Assembly: GCA_001510575.1 (NCBI GenBank)
Contig: LNGK01000004.1
Span: 2,912,667 to 2,976,666, forward strand
Direction of reading: 5' to 3'
Length of the DNA: 64,000 nucleotides
Source: Knoxdaviesia capensis
Lineage: Eukaryota; Ascomycota; Sordariomycetes; Microascales; Gondwanamycetaceae
In this document: positions 32,745 through 44,659 of the stretch, in pieces
Layout: the number at the start of each line of letters is the position of its first letter
How positions within the stretch are numbered: the first letter of the stretch is position 1
Notes under the pieces: generated by a model
What the model was told of the DNA's origin: nothing
Database searches by the model: none
What the model saw: only the letters and a program-made list of their open reading frames with translations
Made by a program: the position numbers and the translations under genes

Positions 32745-34428
32745 TCGTAGCTTTATACCTTACTATTTTCGTTTCGACTTACCCCCCCCCCCCCCCCCCC
32801 CTCCCCCCCTTAACCTACTTATTAATCCTACGGGAATTAAGAAAACTTCCGTAGTCCCTCCCCCCCCCTATTTTTAGATCCTAGAAGCTATTTAACTCCT
32901 ATAGCACTCCGATTTTTACGTTCTAATAGAACGAGTTTTAGTAACTAATTCTACCCCCCCTTCCCCTACTAAATTAGCCTTACTATCTACGATATTATAT
33001 AATAAACGATATCCCTAACTAAGTCCTTAACTTTAAGGTAGAAGAGAGCTAAGCTTCTAGCTAATAACTATAAGGCTATCTTAGAATCTAAGGGAGAGAC
33101 TCCTATATATATACCTAATACCCGTAACGTCTACTATCCTCCCCTCCCCTAGGTATAGTTTATAGAAGTAATAACCGAGACGGTTACTAAGAACTTAAGG
33201 GAAATTAAGAAGGATAGCGATAGGAAGTAGAACTAAATCGTAGATTTAAAGCGGTAGTAGGTATTAATTAAGAAGATCTTAGATATATAAGATAAGGTTT
33301 TATAGATAACCTAAGAAAACGAATAATAACGTAGATCCTCTTTCCGATAGTAGGAATACTAGTTAGAAGACGAAGATAACGATAACTTAGATAAAGATAA
33401 GAACTATAGACGTTTAGCTACGAAAGTTAAGATAAAGGAGCTTAAAAACTACGCTATCCTTATTAATAAGACCCTAAAGCTAGCTAGTATTTTAGAATAG
33501 CTATAGTAGTCTAAAGAATTCGAGACTACCCTAAACGTATTAAGTATTACTATTAAATAACTCTAAGACCTCTAACCCCTAGTAAGCGCGTATATAGCAC
33601 GTATAATAAAGGAAACGATCGCCCCCGAGATTTCCTTTATATTTAAGGATAAGGTAAATACTTATACCCTATTTAGATCGCTAAAATAGAATTTCTAAGT
33701 AACTAGGGAGTTACGGATTAAAAATATTATAATAGTTTTTAATTTCTAAACTAAACTAAGAGAGGGAGTATATTAAATCCTAAATCGATTTATCTCTATA
33801 GTATATAAGGTAAGACTATGGATCCCTAATAGGTCAGAGTGCATTGCAATTACGTATAAACGTATACTAATACACGTAGATACTGCCCAGCGGTGAGCAT
33901 TTGGGTGCATATCTATATGCACACAAATGCCTCAAAGAGCTAGCAAAAGACCTATAAAAGGCAGACATCTGCCGCGCTTTCATAGGAAATATCTTAAGAT
34001 AGAAAAAATTTAAGCTTCCCTTTTTATATATTTCTCTATACGTGCCTTATAATTATAACTTATTTATTAGTCCTTTAGACTATATAACTAGGAATTATAA
34101 GACTAGAAGGGCTTATAATCCCGACTATCTTAACCGCGATAGGCGCTTACTATTATATTACTACTTACTACCCTAAGCTTAATAGAGACCTCCGCGTTAT
34201 CTTAAAGAGTTTTAATAAGGATATCGACGATAAGGCTACCCTTATTACGGCTATATCTAAATATATAGCTAAGAATATAAACCGCGCTACGCGCTAGTAA
34301 TAATCTAGATATCCTCTTAATTAGAAGAAAGATAATAACGCGAAGAAACCTAACTACTATACCCCCCCCTCCCCTAAGCCTATTACCGGTAGTATCCCTA
34401 TCTAGAAGAAGAGTAATATTTAATACTA
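32745..34428 (+). pseudogene. Copia gag, 5' part (RIP-mutated, interrupted by solo LTR)
   Basis: This stretch (excluding the solo LTR at 33,817-34,099) occupies the gag position of the copia element. Stops are saturating. The leader contains a run of 20 C at 32,782-32,801. Its 3' end at 34,421-34,428 holds the first codon of a CX2CX4HX4C zinc knuckle, which continues after the gypsy insertion at 44,660. Boundaries of the coding part cannot be fixed by eye. Confidence 0.6.
33817..34099 (+). mobile_element. Solo LTR of the gypsy family, inserted in copia gag
   Basis: The 283 bp copy is flanked by a 4 bp duplication agac (33,813-33,816 and 34,100-34,103). It matches the LTRs of the nearby full-length gypsy element. 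Its first 180 bp or so retain many CA and TG dinucleotides that the other copies have lost, so it is the least RIP-mutated copy. It probably arose by LTR-LTR recombination that removed the interior. Confidence 0.88.
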
Positions 34429-34711
34429 TGTGGATCCCTAATAGGTCAGAGTGCATTGCAATTACGTACAAACGTATACTAATACACGTAGATACTGCCT
34501 AGCGGTGAGTATTTAGGTATATATCTATATATATATAAATACCTTAAAGAGCTAGTAAAAGACCTATAAAAGGTAGATATCTACCGCGCTTTTATAGGAA
34601 ATATCTTAAGATAGAAAAAATTTAAGCTTCCCTTTATATATATTTCTCTATACGTGCCTTATAATTATAACTTATTTATTAGTCCTTTAGACTATATATC
34701 TAAGAATTATA
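34429..34711 (+). repeat. Gypsy 5' LTR
   Basis: It has the same length as the right LTR. The first 80 bp or so keep CA/TG sites (for example GTGCATTGCAATT at 34,451), while the remainder is fully mutated. Confidence 0.9.
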
Positions 34712-35395
34712 AAAAATTAATTTTTTATAAGCGTAATACTTATACTATTAATCTCTTATTAACCTTCCTTTAAAGCCTAACNNTCGTAATCGACTACCTT
34801 TCCTCTAGGTTCGAGTCCTAATCGATACGTAATCGACTAATATCTCGACTTTCCTTTCTTTTAATTTAGAATTTACCTCCGCTAATAGCTTTATTACTTT
34901 CCGCCGTAGTAAACTACGAATTACCCTTCTTTTATAAAAAAACCCCTTCTATTTAACCTCCTTTTAGTAACGAAAGTANTATAAAAGGTAGATATCTACC
35001 GCGCTTTTATAGGAAATATCTTAAGATAGAAAAAATTTAAGCTTCCCTTTATATATATTTCTCTATACGTGCCTTATAATTATAACTTATTTATTAGTCC
35101 TTTAGACTATATATCTAAGAATTATAAAAAATTAATTTTTTATAAGCGTAATACTTATACTATTAATCTCTTATTAACCTTCCTTTAAAGCCTAACTATC
35201 GTAATCGACTACCTTTCCTCTAGGTTCGAGTCCTAATCGATACGTAATCGACTAATATCTCGACTTTCCTTTCTTTTAATTTAGAATTTACCTCCGCTAA
35301 TAGCTTTATTACTTTCCGCCGTAGTAAACTACGAATTACCCTTCTTTTATAAAAAAACCCCTTCTATTTAACCTCCTTTTAGTAACGAAAGTATA
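34565..35395 (+). repeat. 415 bp tandem duplication with N bases, probable assembly artefact
   Basis: The segment starting at about 34,565 (inside the 5' LTR) repeats at an offset of exactly 415 bp, including the LTR tail and the following leader. The only differences I found are N positions: NN at 34,782-34,783, where the second copy reads TA, and N at 34,979 at the junction. A perfect duplication in an otherwise heavily mutated element, bounded by Ns, suggests a misjoined read or contig overlap. Confidence 0.8.
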
Positions 35396-36099
35396 TTAAA
35401 TAAATATCTTTTATTTTCCTTCTTTTAATTCCGTCCTTACCGAACTAATAGCTAATTAACTACTATTACTCTAGTAAAATACCGAATTACCCTACCTTTA
35501 CCGATATTTTATACGCCTCCCGTATACCTTTCCTATACCTCCTAAGCTATTAGATACTATTAATAGGTTTAAGTCCTATTACTAAATATTTAATAGCTAA
35601 TCCCTTTATTTTTATTTATTTCTACGACTTTTCCTTTATTTTACGACTTTACTTATTTATTTCTACGACTTTTTCTAGTTATTTCTAAGACTCCTATTAT
35701 TCCGATAACTAACGTCTTAATATTTCTACTATTTTCGATTATTTTCTACTACCTCCGTTTACGGACTTCCTTTATTACTTATTCTCCTATTCTATTTAAT
35801 TCTAATTACTAATCCGCCTCTTATTCTAAGACTAACCCGCTTTTATACCCCCTTTTATACCCCGTTTATATACTAATAATCTTATTTCTTATTTTACTAG
35901 CCCTATTTCTTTTCTAATAGTTATCCTTTCTACTACTCTTTTCCCCTATTATTAACCCTATAAATCTAGACTATCTAACTATTTATAACTATTACGCTCT
36001 AGTTTTCCCTATTTATTCCCTTTCGCTCCTACTTACTATTAGTTTATATCCCTAACCCCCTATTTCCTAGCGAGCTTAGACCGCTAATATCTACTTTTA

Positions 36100-38200
36100 T
36101 ACCGAATATTAAATAAAGAATAACGTATTCTACGTAAAAGAGATAAAAGTATTACTTATAACCTTAAAGCCTTAAGTAAGGTAAGCGCTATAACTAACCT
36201 ATAAACCGGTAAGTTACCAGTTAAGGAGCTATAACCCCCTACGGAAATAACCCCTATTACGTATAATCGTCGGATAATAATAGGACGAGGGAAAGGAAAG
36301 GCTATAGATAACGGGATAAATATTCTACCGGTATAGCCGGTAAGTAGTCTACCGCCTTAATATACCGAGTCTATTACGATTAAGGAATTAAAGTAAATAA
36401 TAAAAGCGCTACTTACGGACCGTATAGAGTCTAACTTTAATAAATAAGCGAGAGAAAAAGAACGTGCTAATAATATAAATACCGTTATTAGCACGATAAT
36501 AAAAAAGCTTCTAGAAAAGCTAATAGACGCTATAAGCCGTAGTAACTTACTAACTATAGCTATAGCTACCTTATCCTCTTTTCCTACTCCCTCGCTATTA
36601 TTAGCTAATCCGTAGATAATAGGACTACTATTACCTACCGACCTAAGTAGAAAGAGCCCCCTTTCTAGCGTAACTATAGCTAATAACCCGTTATTACCTA
36701 TAACTAGTATCTAACTAACGAGAAACTAGCCCTCGGTACTATATATTATATTATAAATACCGAGAGGTATAGGTAGTATAGTTCTAAAAAGATAATAAGG
36801 TTATATATATAAATAAAGAGTATACGATAGTAGTATAATTCTAATATTTCCTATACTATTCTAATAAATACCCTTATAAACGATAACCCCTAAAGTAATA
36901 TTTTAAGCGAAACTATATCTAGGACCTAATAGTAAACCGTTTACCGATATTAGTATTAATAGCTTTATACTATTATTATAGCTTACTATTAAAGGACGAT
37001 TCCTAAGCCCTCGTTTAGTAAATAGGAATTTAGCTATTAAAGGTAGTTTAATAAAGTAAAATATACCTCTAATAAACGACGAGTACGTTATTAGGTAGTA
37101 TTAATACCTTTAAGCGACGTTTCTAAAGCTAATACTCTTATCGGATATTAGTAATAAAGAAGATCGTAAGAAAAATAGTAAAAAAGCTATTAGTTAGCTA
37201 TAGAGCAACTACTTAAGTAAAATAAACTATATAGTTATAGTATAATTAATACGTATTTAGACCTACTTATATAAATCTATAATTCTATATACGTATTAGA
37301 CGTCTCGAATACTACTAGTAATTAGAAACGAATTTATACCCCTTTAGTATTTTATTTAATAGTATACCGATATACCGTAGCTTATACTAGTAAAATCTAT
37401 ACTAATATTTATCTCTAGTCGTATACTAATATCTACCCCTTCGCGCGTATTTATAGCTCTCGCGTTTAATTATTAAAATAAGTCCGAATATAAAGCTATC
37501 GAGCTTTTAGCTAAAATAGTATAGAATTCTACTAATAACTTACTTAAAACGTATTATATTCGACGTATAGTAAAGGATATTCTACACTATAATATTACGG
37601 ACTTATAGTATAAGATATAGTAGGATATAACCCCCGATTCTAGTATCTATACTATAGTTAATACTACCTACTACTTATTAAAGACTAGATAATTATACGC
37701 CGCTTAACTAAATAGCACGCTAAAGACCGAGGAGGAAGGAGAAACGCTATAATTTAGAACCCGTAAAGAAGTACTTAATTATATCACGTAAGATAAAGAT
37801 AGAGATAAATCTACGTATTTCCGGTACGGAAAGATAGGTTATTAGGTTCGCGAATATACGGAGCTACGTACCGAGAATAACGATCGACGTTAAAAAGCGC
37901 GCTAGAATACGCGTTTCACGATAAACCGAGGCTAAATAATAGATAATCGTAGTTATTCCCGTAAGCCTCGTAATTATTCTTAAAATACCTCCCGTAACCG
38001 TAACTATTTATAAAGACTATCTTACGACCGAAAGATATACCGTTCCCCTACTCCCTACCCCTCTAGGAATAAAGATAAACTAATAACGGATAAAGGATAG
38101 CGGAATAATAGGAGAGGGGATAAGAAGCCCGCTATTTATAGTATATATCCTATATAGAAAGAAGACTTATCTCCTAAAGGATCTCCCTTCTTAGAAGCTA
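36100..38200 (+). pseudogene. Gypsy gag with zinc knuckle (RIP-mutated)
   Basis: The frame is destroyed by stops. At 37,816-37,857 the 14 codons show the spacing of a CX2CX4HX4C knuckle with all three Cys and the His changed to Tyr codons (TGC/TGT or CAT to TAC/TAT), which are RIP-type changes. Approximate limits only. Confidence 0.65.
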
Positions 38201-41200
38201 CGGGCTTAGACGTAGATAATAACTATTTCGCTAACGTTACCTACTATTCTATATTATTTATAATCCCTTCGGTAGAGGAATTAACGTTAATTAATAAGAT
38301 ACTAATAAAATAGCTATAACGTAAAGGATATTATAAACGATACCGCCTCTATACTAGTTTACTAACGAATAACTAATAAACGCCGCTTATAGTATTTATC
38401 GATACTAGAATAGCTAGCGTATTCGTTTCTAAATCGTATACCTATCGTTATTTAGCGCTATACCGATCCGCTAACCCTCTACGCCTTAGCGGCCTAGGCG
38501 GTAATAGTAGCTTCGCTATTATTAACGATATCGTTATTTCCTTCTAATTAACGACTATTAACGGACTATCCGAGGTTATTTCTATAGTAGCTAGTATTAT
38601 TACTAATAGTACCTATCCTACTAACCTAACTATCGGCCGAAGCGGAGCTACGAAGCTCGGTTATACTAACGCTAATAACACGATAAAGCTTATACTCCTA
38701 CGCGATTCCCCCGTTATTTTATATTTCTACCCTCCCTAGAGACGAGATAATATCGCTATTACTTATACTACCTCTACTACCGATTCTAGTCTAATAAATA
38801 TTACCTCTTCCTACGATAATATCACCCCTTTTCACGATAAACCTACTTCTTTCTACGATAAGAACCTCCCTTTACCTCTATCGATATATATTTATAGTAT
38901 TTTACCCGTAGATCCTAATACCTATACCCTCTCTTATATTACTTCCGAATCGTTTCCCTTTATTACGTACCTTACTAAATAATAGTATAATAGTACTCCT
39001 TTACCCTAATAAACGTTTCTTAGAACGGTAAATACTAACTAAGTAACTATCGAATTTAACGAAGAGCTATTACCTAAGTATAAGAAGTAACTATTACTTA
39101 CGAAAGAGCGTATAAAGCGCGACGCTATTCGCGGTACCCGTATTATTATAGAAAACTAATAGAAGAAGGTAAATACTAAAGCCTTAATAATTATATAAAA
39201 GGCCTTCGATAATAATACCTTCGTCTTTATTCTACGGTATTTCGATACTAGACTAGACGTAAAGGCCCGTACTTAGTATAATATTAAGACCGCTAATACT
39301 AAACCTAGATCTCTCCCCCTACGCCGCTATAGCCCCTACTAACGTAAAATCATAAAGGAATTTACTAATAAACTACTCTTATTTAGTATTATTCGATACG
39401 CTATTAACTCCCTATAGTCCGTACCTATATTATTACTACCTAAGAAGCCCCTCCCTAGTAATAACTAGCTTAGATACTATTTCGTAATTAACTACTATAC
39501 GTTAAATAAAGTTACGTAAAAAGTAGCCTATCTATTACTAAATATCGAGGATTCCCTATAATAGGCTACTAGATACCGATTCTATACCTTTCTTAACTTA
39601 GAAGATAGCTTCTAGTAGATAGTTATAGACCCCGAGGTAGTACTAAAGATAGCGTTTTCTACGTTATTTAGATAATACGAATAGCTTCGTATATTATTTA
39701 GCCTTATAAACATACCTATAACCTTCTAGCGTTTTATAAACGAAATCCTTAAGCTAGTCTACGCCTTTACTATAGGCCTTTTAGATAATATTTATATTTA
39801 GGGTAAGATAATAATAGAATTAACTAAGAGAATAGTTACTATTCTACGTTAATTAAGCCGCTATCGATTATTATTAAACCTTAAGAAGTACGAATAGTTC
39901 GTTAAGGAAAGTAAGTTCCTAGGAATAATTATCTCTATCTATAGTATTTATCCCGATCCTAAGAAGGTAGCTACTATCCGCGAGAAGCTAGCGCCTACTA
40001 CTACTACTAAGATCCGTAGCTTTTTAAATACCGCTAGCTATTTACGCCGCTTTATCCCCTATTTCGTATATAAAGCGCGTCTACTCTATAAGTATACCGG
40101 AATAGATAAGCCTAAAGGCGTATAAGTATAGCTAGATAACGAGTTATTATAAGCCTAGCGCGATATTCGCGATACTATAGCCTCCCTCCTAGAGCTACGT
40201 AACTATAACTATATACTCTTATCGGTACTCGAGACCGACGTTTCTAATTATACCGTTAATACTACGTTATTCTAACTATAGCGTGATTTTAATAATAAAC
40301 GTAGCGTTTTACGCCTAGTTACGTACTTTAACGCCGTTTTATCGAAGACTTAGTAGCGATATAGTACCTAAGAGAGAGAAATACTTACCGTTATTATATT
40401 ATTATAGTATTAGAGGAGCTAGCTAGAGGCCGCCGAGATTATTATTATTACTAACTACGAAACCCTACGCCTTTTTATTACTAAATAGGAATAGCTAGCT
40501 AGAATATTACGATTTCTCGATATAATTATATACTATAACGTACGTATTTACTACTAATCCGGTAAGGCTAATATTTTAGCTAATTAGTTATTACGGCCGC
40601 GTATAGATATAGCGCTCGTAACGAATAAGGAGGAAGGGTATGAAACGAACGATAATAATACGTTAACTAACGCCTTTCCTACTATTAATAACGAGACCCC
40701 TAAACTACTAAACTAACGATTTAAGATACGTCTACTAGCGCGACTACCGTAAAATAACGCCGAATAGCCTCTAAGTAATATTACGAATACTAAATAACCT
40801 ACGAACGATACGCTAATCGCCCCTAATATTAAGAAGTTAGACGACCTTAGATAGTACGATATCTAAGATATTATTAACTACTTAGAGAATAGCTATCTAC
40901 TCCCCTATCGTATCCCTTCGACCTTCGTTTAGGACTATTTCGCTATCTTTTATAGCGAAGTATATACTATTATTAACCGTATCCTAATAAAGATACTAAT
41001 ATACGAGGCCTCCGTTTTAGAAGCTATTAAGGTTTATAAACTAGAAGGCTATACGCGCGTTAGTACCCTATATACGCTATTAGCTAAACGAGTATAGTAT
41101 CCTAACTTAATCTTAGTTATAAATAAGGCCATTTAATAGTATACGGAATATTAATTACTATAAAAGCCCCCCGAAATAACGGAATCGCTACGACCGATAC

Positions 41201-42150
41201 TAACCGTATAACTATTAATACGCTAGGGAATAGACTTTACTAGCCGTTTTATTATTAATAGTAAACGGATATAGCTATTAACGGTAGTTAAGTACGCTAC
41301 TAGCTACGCTATAGTAGCTATAGACCCCTGTAATAGTACCTTAGCTATTACGAAGTTACTAGTAGCACGTATTTACGTAGTATTTAGACCGTTAATCGAG
41401 ATTATTACTAATAATAGTACCCCCTTTAACTCTAATAAATTTAAGACCCTCCTCGTTAACTATAACTCCCTTATATAATAGTATTATATAATAATATACT
41501 ATCTATAGACGAATAACTAAGTTAAGCGCTTTAACGGGTAAATTAAGTATATCGCTAGCTATCTAGCTAGCGCTAATACCGAAAACCGAGAAGATATCGA
41601 TTAGCTAATAGTTATTCCTAAAGCTATACGTATCTACCTAAATAGACCGTAAATAAGTAGCTTTTCCCTATATTACTTACTTTTTAATACTAAGCCCTAT
41701 AATAGCGCTACCTATATTACTACGCCGTACGAACGGAAGCCTACTATAGATAAAGTTATTACCTCTTAGTAAGATTTAGCTCGCGAAAGATAGTTATTTA
41801 AGACCGTTCGCCTATTATCTAACTCCGTAAAGGTATACTAAATATATATCCATATTATACTATAAAACGATAAGGCTACGTATCGTATTTTTAGTAAAGG
41901 CGACTAGACGTTACGATATTAACTATAAAAGTATAAATACGAGCTATTCTACGATAGACCGTAGCTTATTATCGACGTTTACTAGGGTAATACCTATACT
42001 CTAGAGTTACTAGGCGGTTATCGGCTTAATAAACGCTATAATAGGTTTAACTTATTCTTAGCGTACGTCGAGGATAGCTAGCCTATTCGTAGCCTTTAGT
42101 ATGCTAGTCGTCGCCTTCTCGAGCTAGATCGTAAGCGTCTATTATCTATC
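38201..42150 (+). pseudogene. Gypsy pol: protease, reverse transcriptase, RNase H, integrase (RIP-mutated)
   Basis: The aspartic protease site is recognisable at 38,401-38,427 (D-T-R-I-A, a mutated DTG-A type motif). Reverse transcriptase lies at about 39,400-40,000; the catalytic box near 39,781 reads L-D-N with the second Asp codon changed by G to A. RNase H follows at about 40,200-40,600 and the integrase core begins near 41,225 (G-I-D-F). The RT-before-integrase order identifies Ty3/gypsy. Stops occur throughout. Confidence 0.75.
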
Positions 42151-42179
42151 GGTAGATAGCTACCTTACCCTATACTATT

Positions 42180-44362
42180 CTTTCCCTTTTTATTTTTTAT
42201 TTATTATTTTACTTTTCCTTTATAATATTTATTCTATAGTTATCCCCTATTTATATCCTAATTCTATCTATATCTTAATTTCCTTTATTTTATTTTTATT
42301 TTTAACTACGCCTTACTATTAAGCTATACTATTTTCCCTTTTTAGAATTTTTCTTTTATTATTCTTTTTTATTTTACTACTATTACCGCTAATATTCCGC
42401 CTTTTATATACTTTTTCCGATTTTTTCCCGCGTATTTCCCTACTTTTAACTTATTTACTATATTAATAATTAATAGAACGCTCTAGACTTACCGCTACGC
42501 CTATATACTATTTTTTTCTTTCTTCCTTTCTTTATTCCTAATTCCCGCGCTTTACGCTAGCTACCTATATTTACGTAGCTAACCATCGCACTTTCCTATA
42601 TTCATACGACGAAGGGAGGGGAAGGAGGTGCTAATTACGCTATCTAATACTAAATAGTATAATACCGCTATAATACGATATTCTAAATGCCGCGACTAAC
42701 TTAAACGTCCTTTATCCGGCTATCCCTTCCGTCCTCCGGGACCCGCTTTTCTCGGTAACTACCCGGTTTAATAGCTATTAGGACTATATTAGCTAATAGA
42801 AGGACTACTATAGCACGATAAACGCCGTAATAACCTTACTTTTTACGATAAAAAGCTAAATTCTTTCTTATTTATAATAAATAAAGAAACGAATAGTTAT
42901 ACGACTAATAAAAAAGTATAAGAAGCTAGCGATCTCTAGCTATAAACGATTTAGAATTAGATAGTTCTTTATCTCTTTTATTACTACTATCTCTTTCCTA
43001 TCTATCCTTTCTATTACTAGTATTATTAATAGCTATTCTACTTACCGAACCTACTATTTATACTATAAACGATAATAATATCTCTTAATAGCCTACTAAT
43101 AATAATAATAATAACGCTAATAATACCTTATTACCTACTATAGCCGCTATTCCCCCTACCGCTACTCCCGCTACGAACGTACCGCGCGTTACCGCTATAG
43201 TTAGAGCTATCGAGCCGATTCCGTATACCTAATACGTACTAAGACGTATTAAATACCTAGGTATTCTCTACTATCGATACGTTATTAATAACGTTATATA
43301 GAATACTTATACCGAATACTATAACTATTAAGCTAATTACTAGGTACCTAGTAATATATCGGCTAAAATAGATACCTTTATAGATACTAACGAGAATTAG
43401 ATTAATATACTAAGTACGTAAACCCGAGCGCTACGGGATATCGCCGTAGCTAAGTATCTATTCGTCTATAATAGAGGCGCTACGGCCGCTAATTAGAAGT
43501 TAAATAACGAGGAATTTAATAACGCGAGCCGTTTTATTAATACCGTAGCTATACTATATACCTTCGCGGGACTCCCCGTACCCGTTTAACTAACTATTAC
43601 ACGCCTACGGCGTACGGCTTTAACGCTAGCCCCGACTATAGTATACCTATTACCTCTCTTTTTAGCTACCGAGGCCGCTAAAATTAATATTATTAAGGGA
43701 GGACCCCCGCTAGTACCTACTCCGCTAGTAGTAGCACCTACTATACTAATCGTTATAGCACTAATACTAGCCGGTAGAGCCGCCATTATACTAGTAATAC
43801 TAGTATTTACGCCGATAGCTATACTAATAATAGCTACCGCTATCGTAATAATACCCCTTTTCCCTAACGCCCCGGTCCCCGCTACCTTTATAGCCTAATT
43901 CCCCGGCGTAGCGCCCGCCTATATTAACTAATAATAGGTAGATAAGTTACGTAATCGCTACCTATATAGTATAGTATAGGCTATTACTATCTAACTAAGC
44001 GTCGTAGTATTCTTAATCCCTCTTAATACTATCTAATACTAAGGTATTTACGTTATTAGATAGATAAAACGGTACCTATAGCTACCCGAAACGCTATAAA
44101 TAAGAAGTTCCCCTTTATTATACTAGATACCTATTTTCTTATCGATTACTATTATTATTCCTATTTAATTACTATTTAGACTTACTTTATATTATATTTC
44201 TTTCTATACGCTTAGAAAAATCGAAAAGGATAAAAAAAAGAGGACCCCTAGAAAAATATAAAAATAATTAAAAACCGCTCGTAGTACGAGTATAAAATTA
44301 TATAAAGGGAAGTCCTTTTAATATCCTTTACTAGTTAAAGGTAGATCGCGGACGATCTAGTT
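42180..44362 (+). other. Unassigned 2.2 kb 3' region of the gypsy element
   Basis: Between the end of integrase and the polypurine tract lies AT-rich RIP-mutated sequence. A local richer part at 43,100-43,950 keeps many GC-rich codon-like triplets but no recognisable domain. It could be an extra ORF, a long 3' UTR or another degenerated insertion. Confidence 0.4.
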
Positions 44363-44373
44363 AAGAAAGGGGA
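44363..44373 (+). other. Gypsy polypurine tract
   Basis: AAGAAAGGGGA lies 3 bp before the 3' LTR, in the expected place for the plus-strand primer. Confidence 0.7.
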
Positions 44374-44376
44374 TCT

Positions 44377-44659
44377 TATAGATCCCTAATAGGTTAGAGT
44401 ATATTATAATTACGTATAAACGTATACTAATATACGTAGATACTACCTAGCGGTAAGTATTTAGGTATATATCTATATATATATAAATACCTTAAAGAGC
44501 TAGTAAAAGACCTATAAAAGGTAGATATCTACCGCGCTTTTATAGGAAATATCTTAAGATAGAAAAAATTTAAGCTTCCCTTTATATATATTTCTCTATA
44601 CGTGCCTTATAATTATAACTTATTTATTAGTCCTTTAGACTATATATCTAGGAATTATA
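44377..44659 (+). repeat. Gypsy 3' LTR
   Basis: 283 bp; nearly all CA and TG of the other copies have become TA. One TG inside ACGTGCC survives here as in every other copy. Confidence 0.9.

Larger units (their letters stand above)
34429..44659 (+). mobile_element. Ty3/gypsy LTR retrotransposon, full length, RIP-saturated, nested in copia gag
   Basis: The LTRs are 283 bp (34,429-34,711 and 44,377-44,659), with 4 bp target duplication acta (34,425-34,428 and 44,660-44,663). The left LTR still starts TGTGG; the right start is mutated to TATAG. Degenerate gag (zinc knuckle at 37,816-37,857), protease (DTG-type site near 38,401), reverse transcriptase, RNase H and integrase follow in gypsy order. 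The span of 10.2 kb includes a probable 415 bp assembly duplication and a 2.2 kb region after integrase with no known domain. Confidence 0.9.

Noticed and set aside
34808..34818. T-arm-like GGTTCGAGTCC (repeated 415 bp downstream), possible tRNA or SINE
   Set aside because: The flanking bases form only four of five stem pairs and no D-arm, anticodon arm or acceptor stem can be built around it.
43586..43786. 66-codon minus-strand frame within the gypsy element
   Set aside because: A short survivor in RIP-mutated DNA, most likely chance; only noted as part of the unexplained 3' region.
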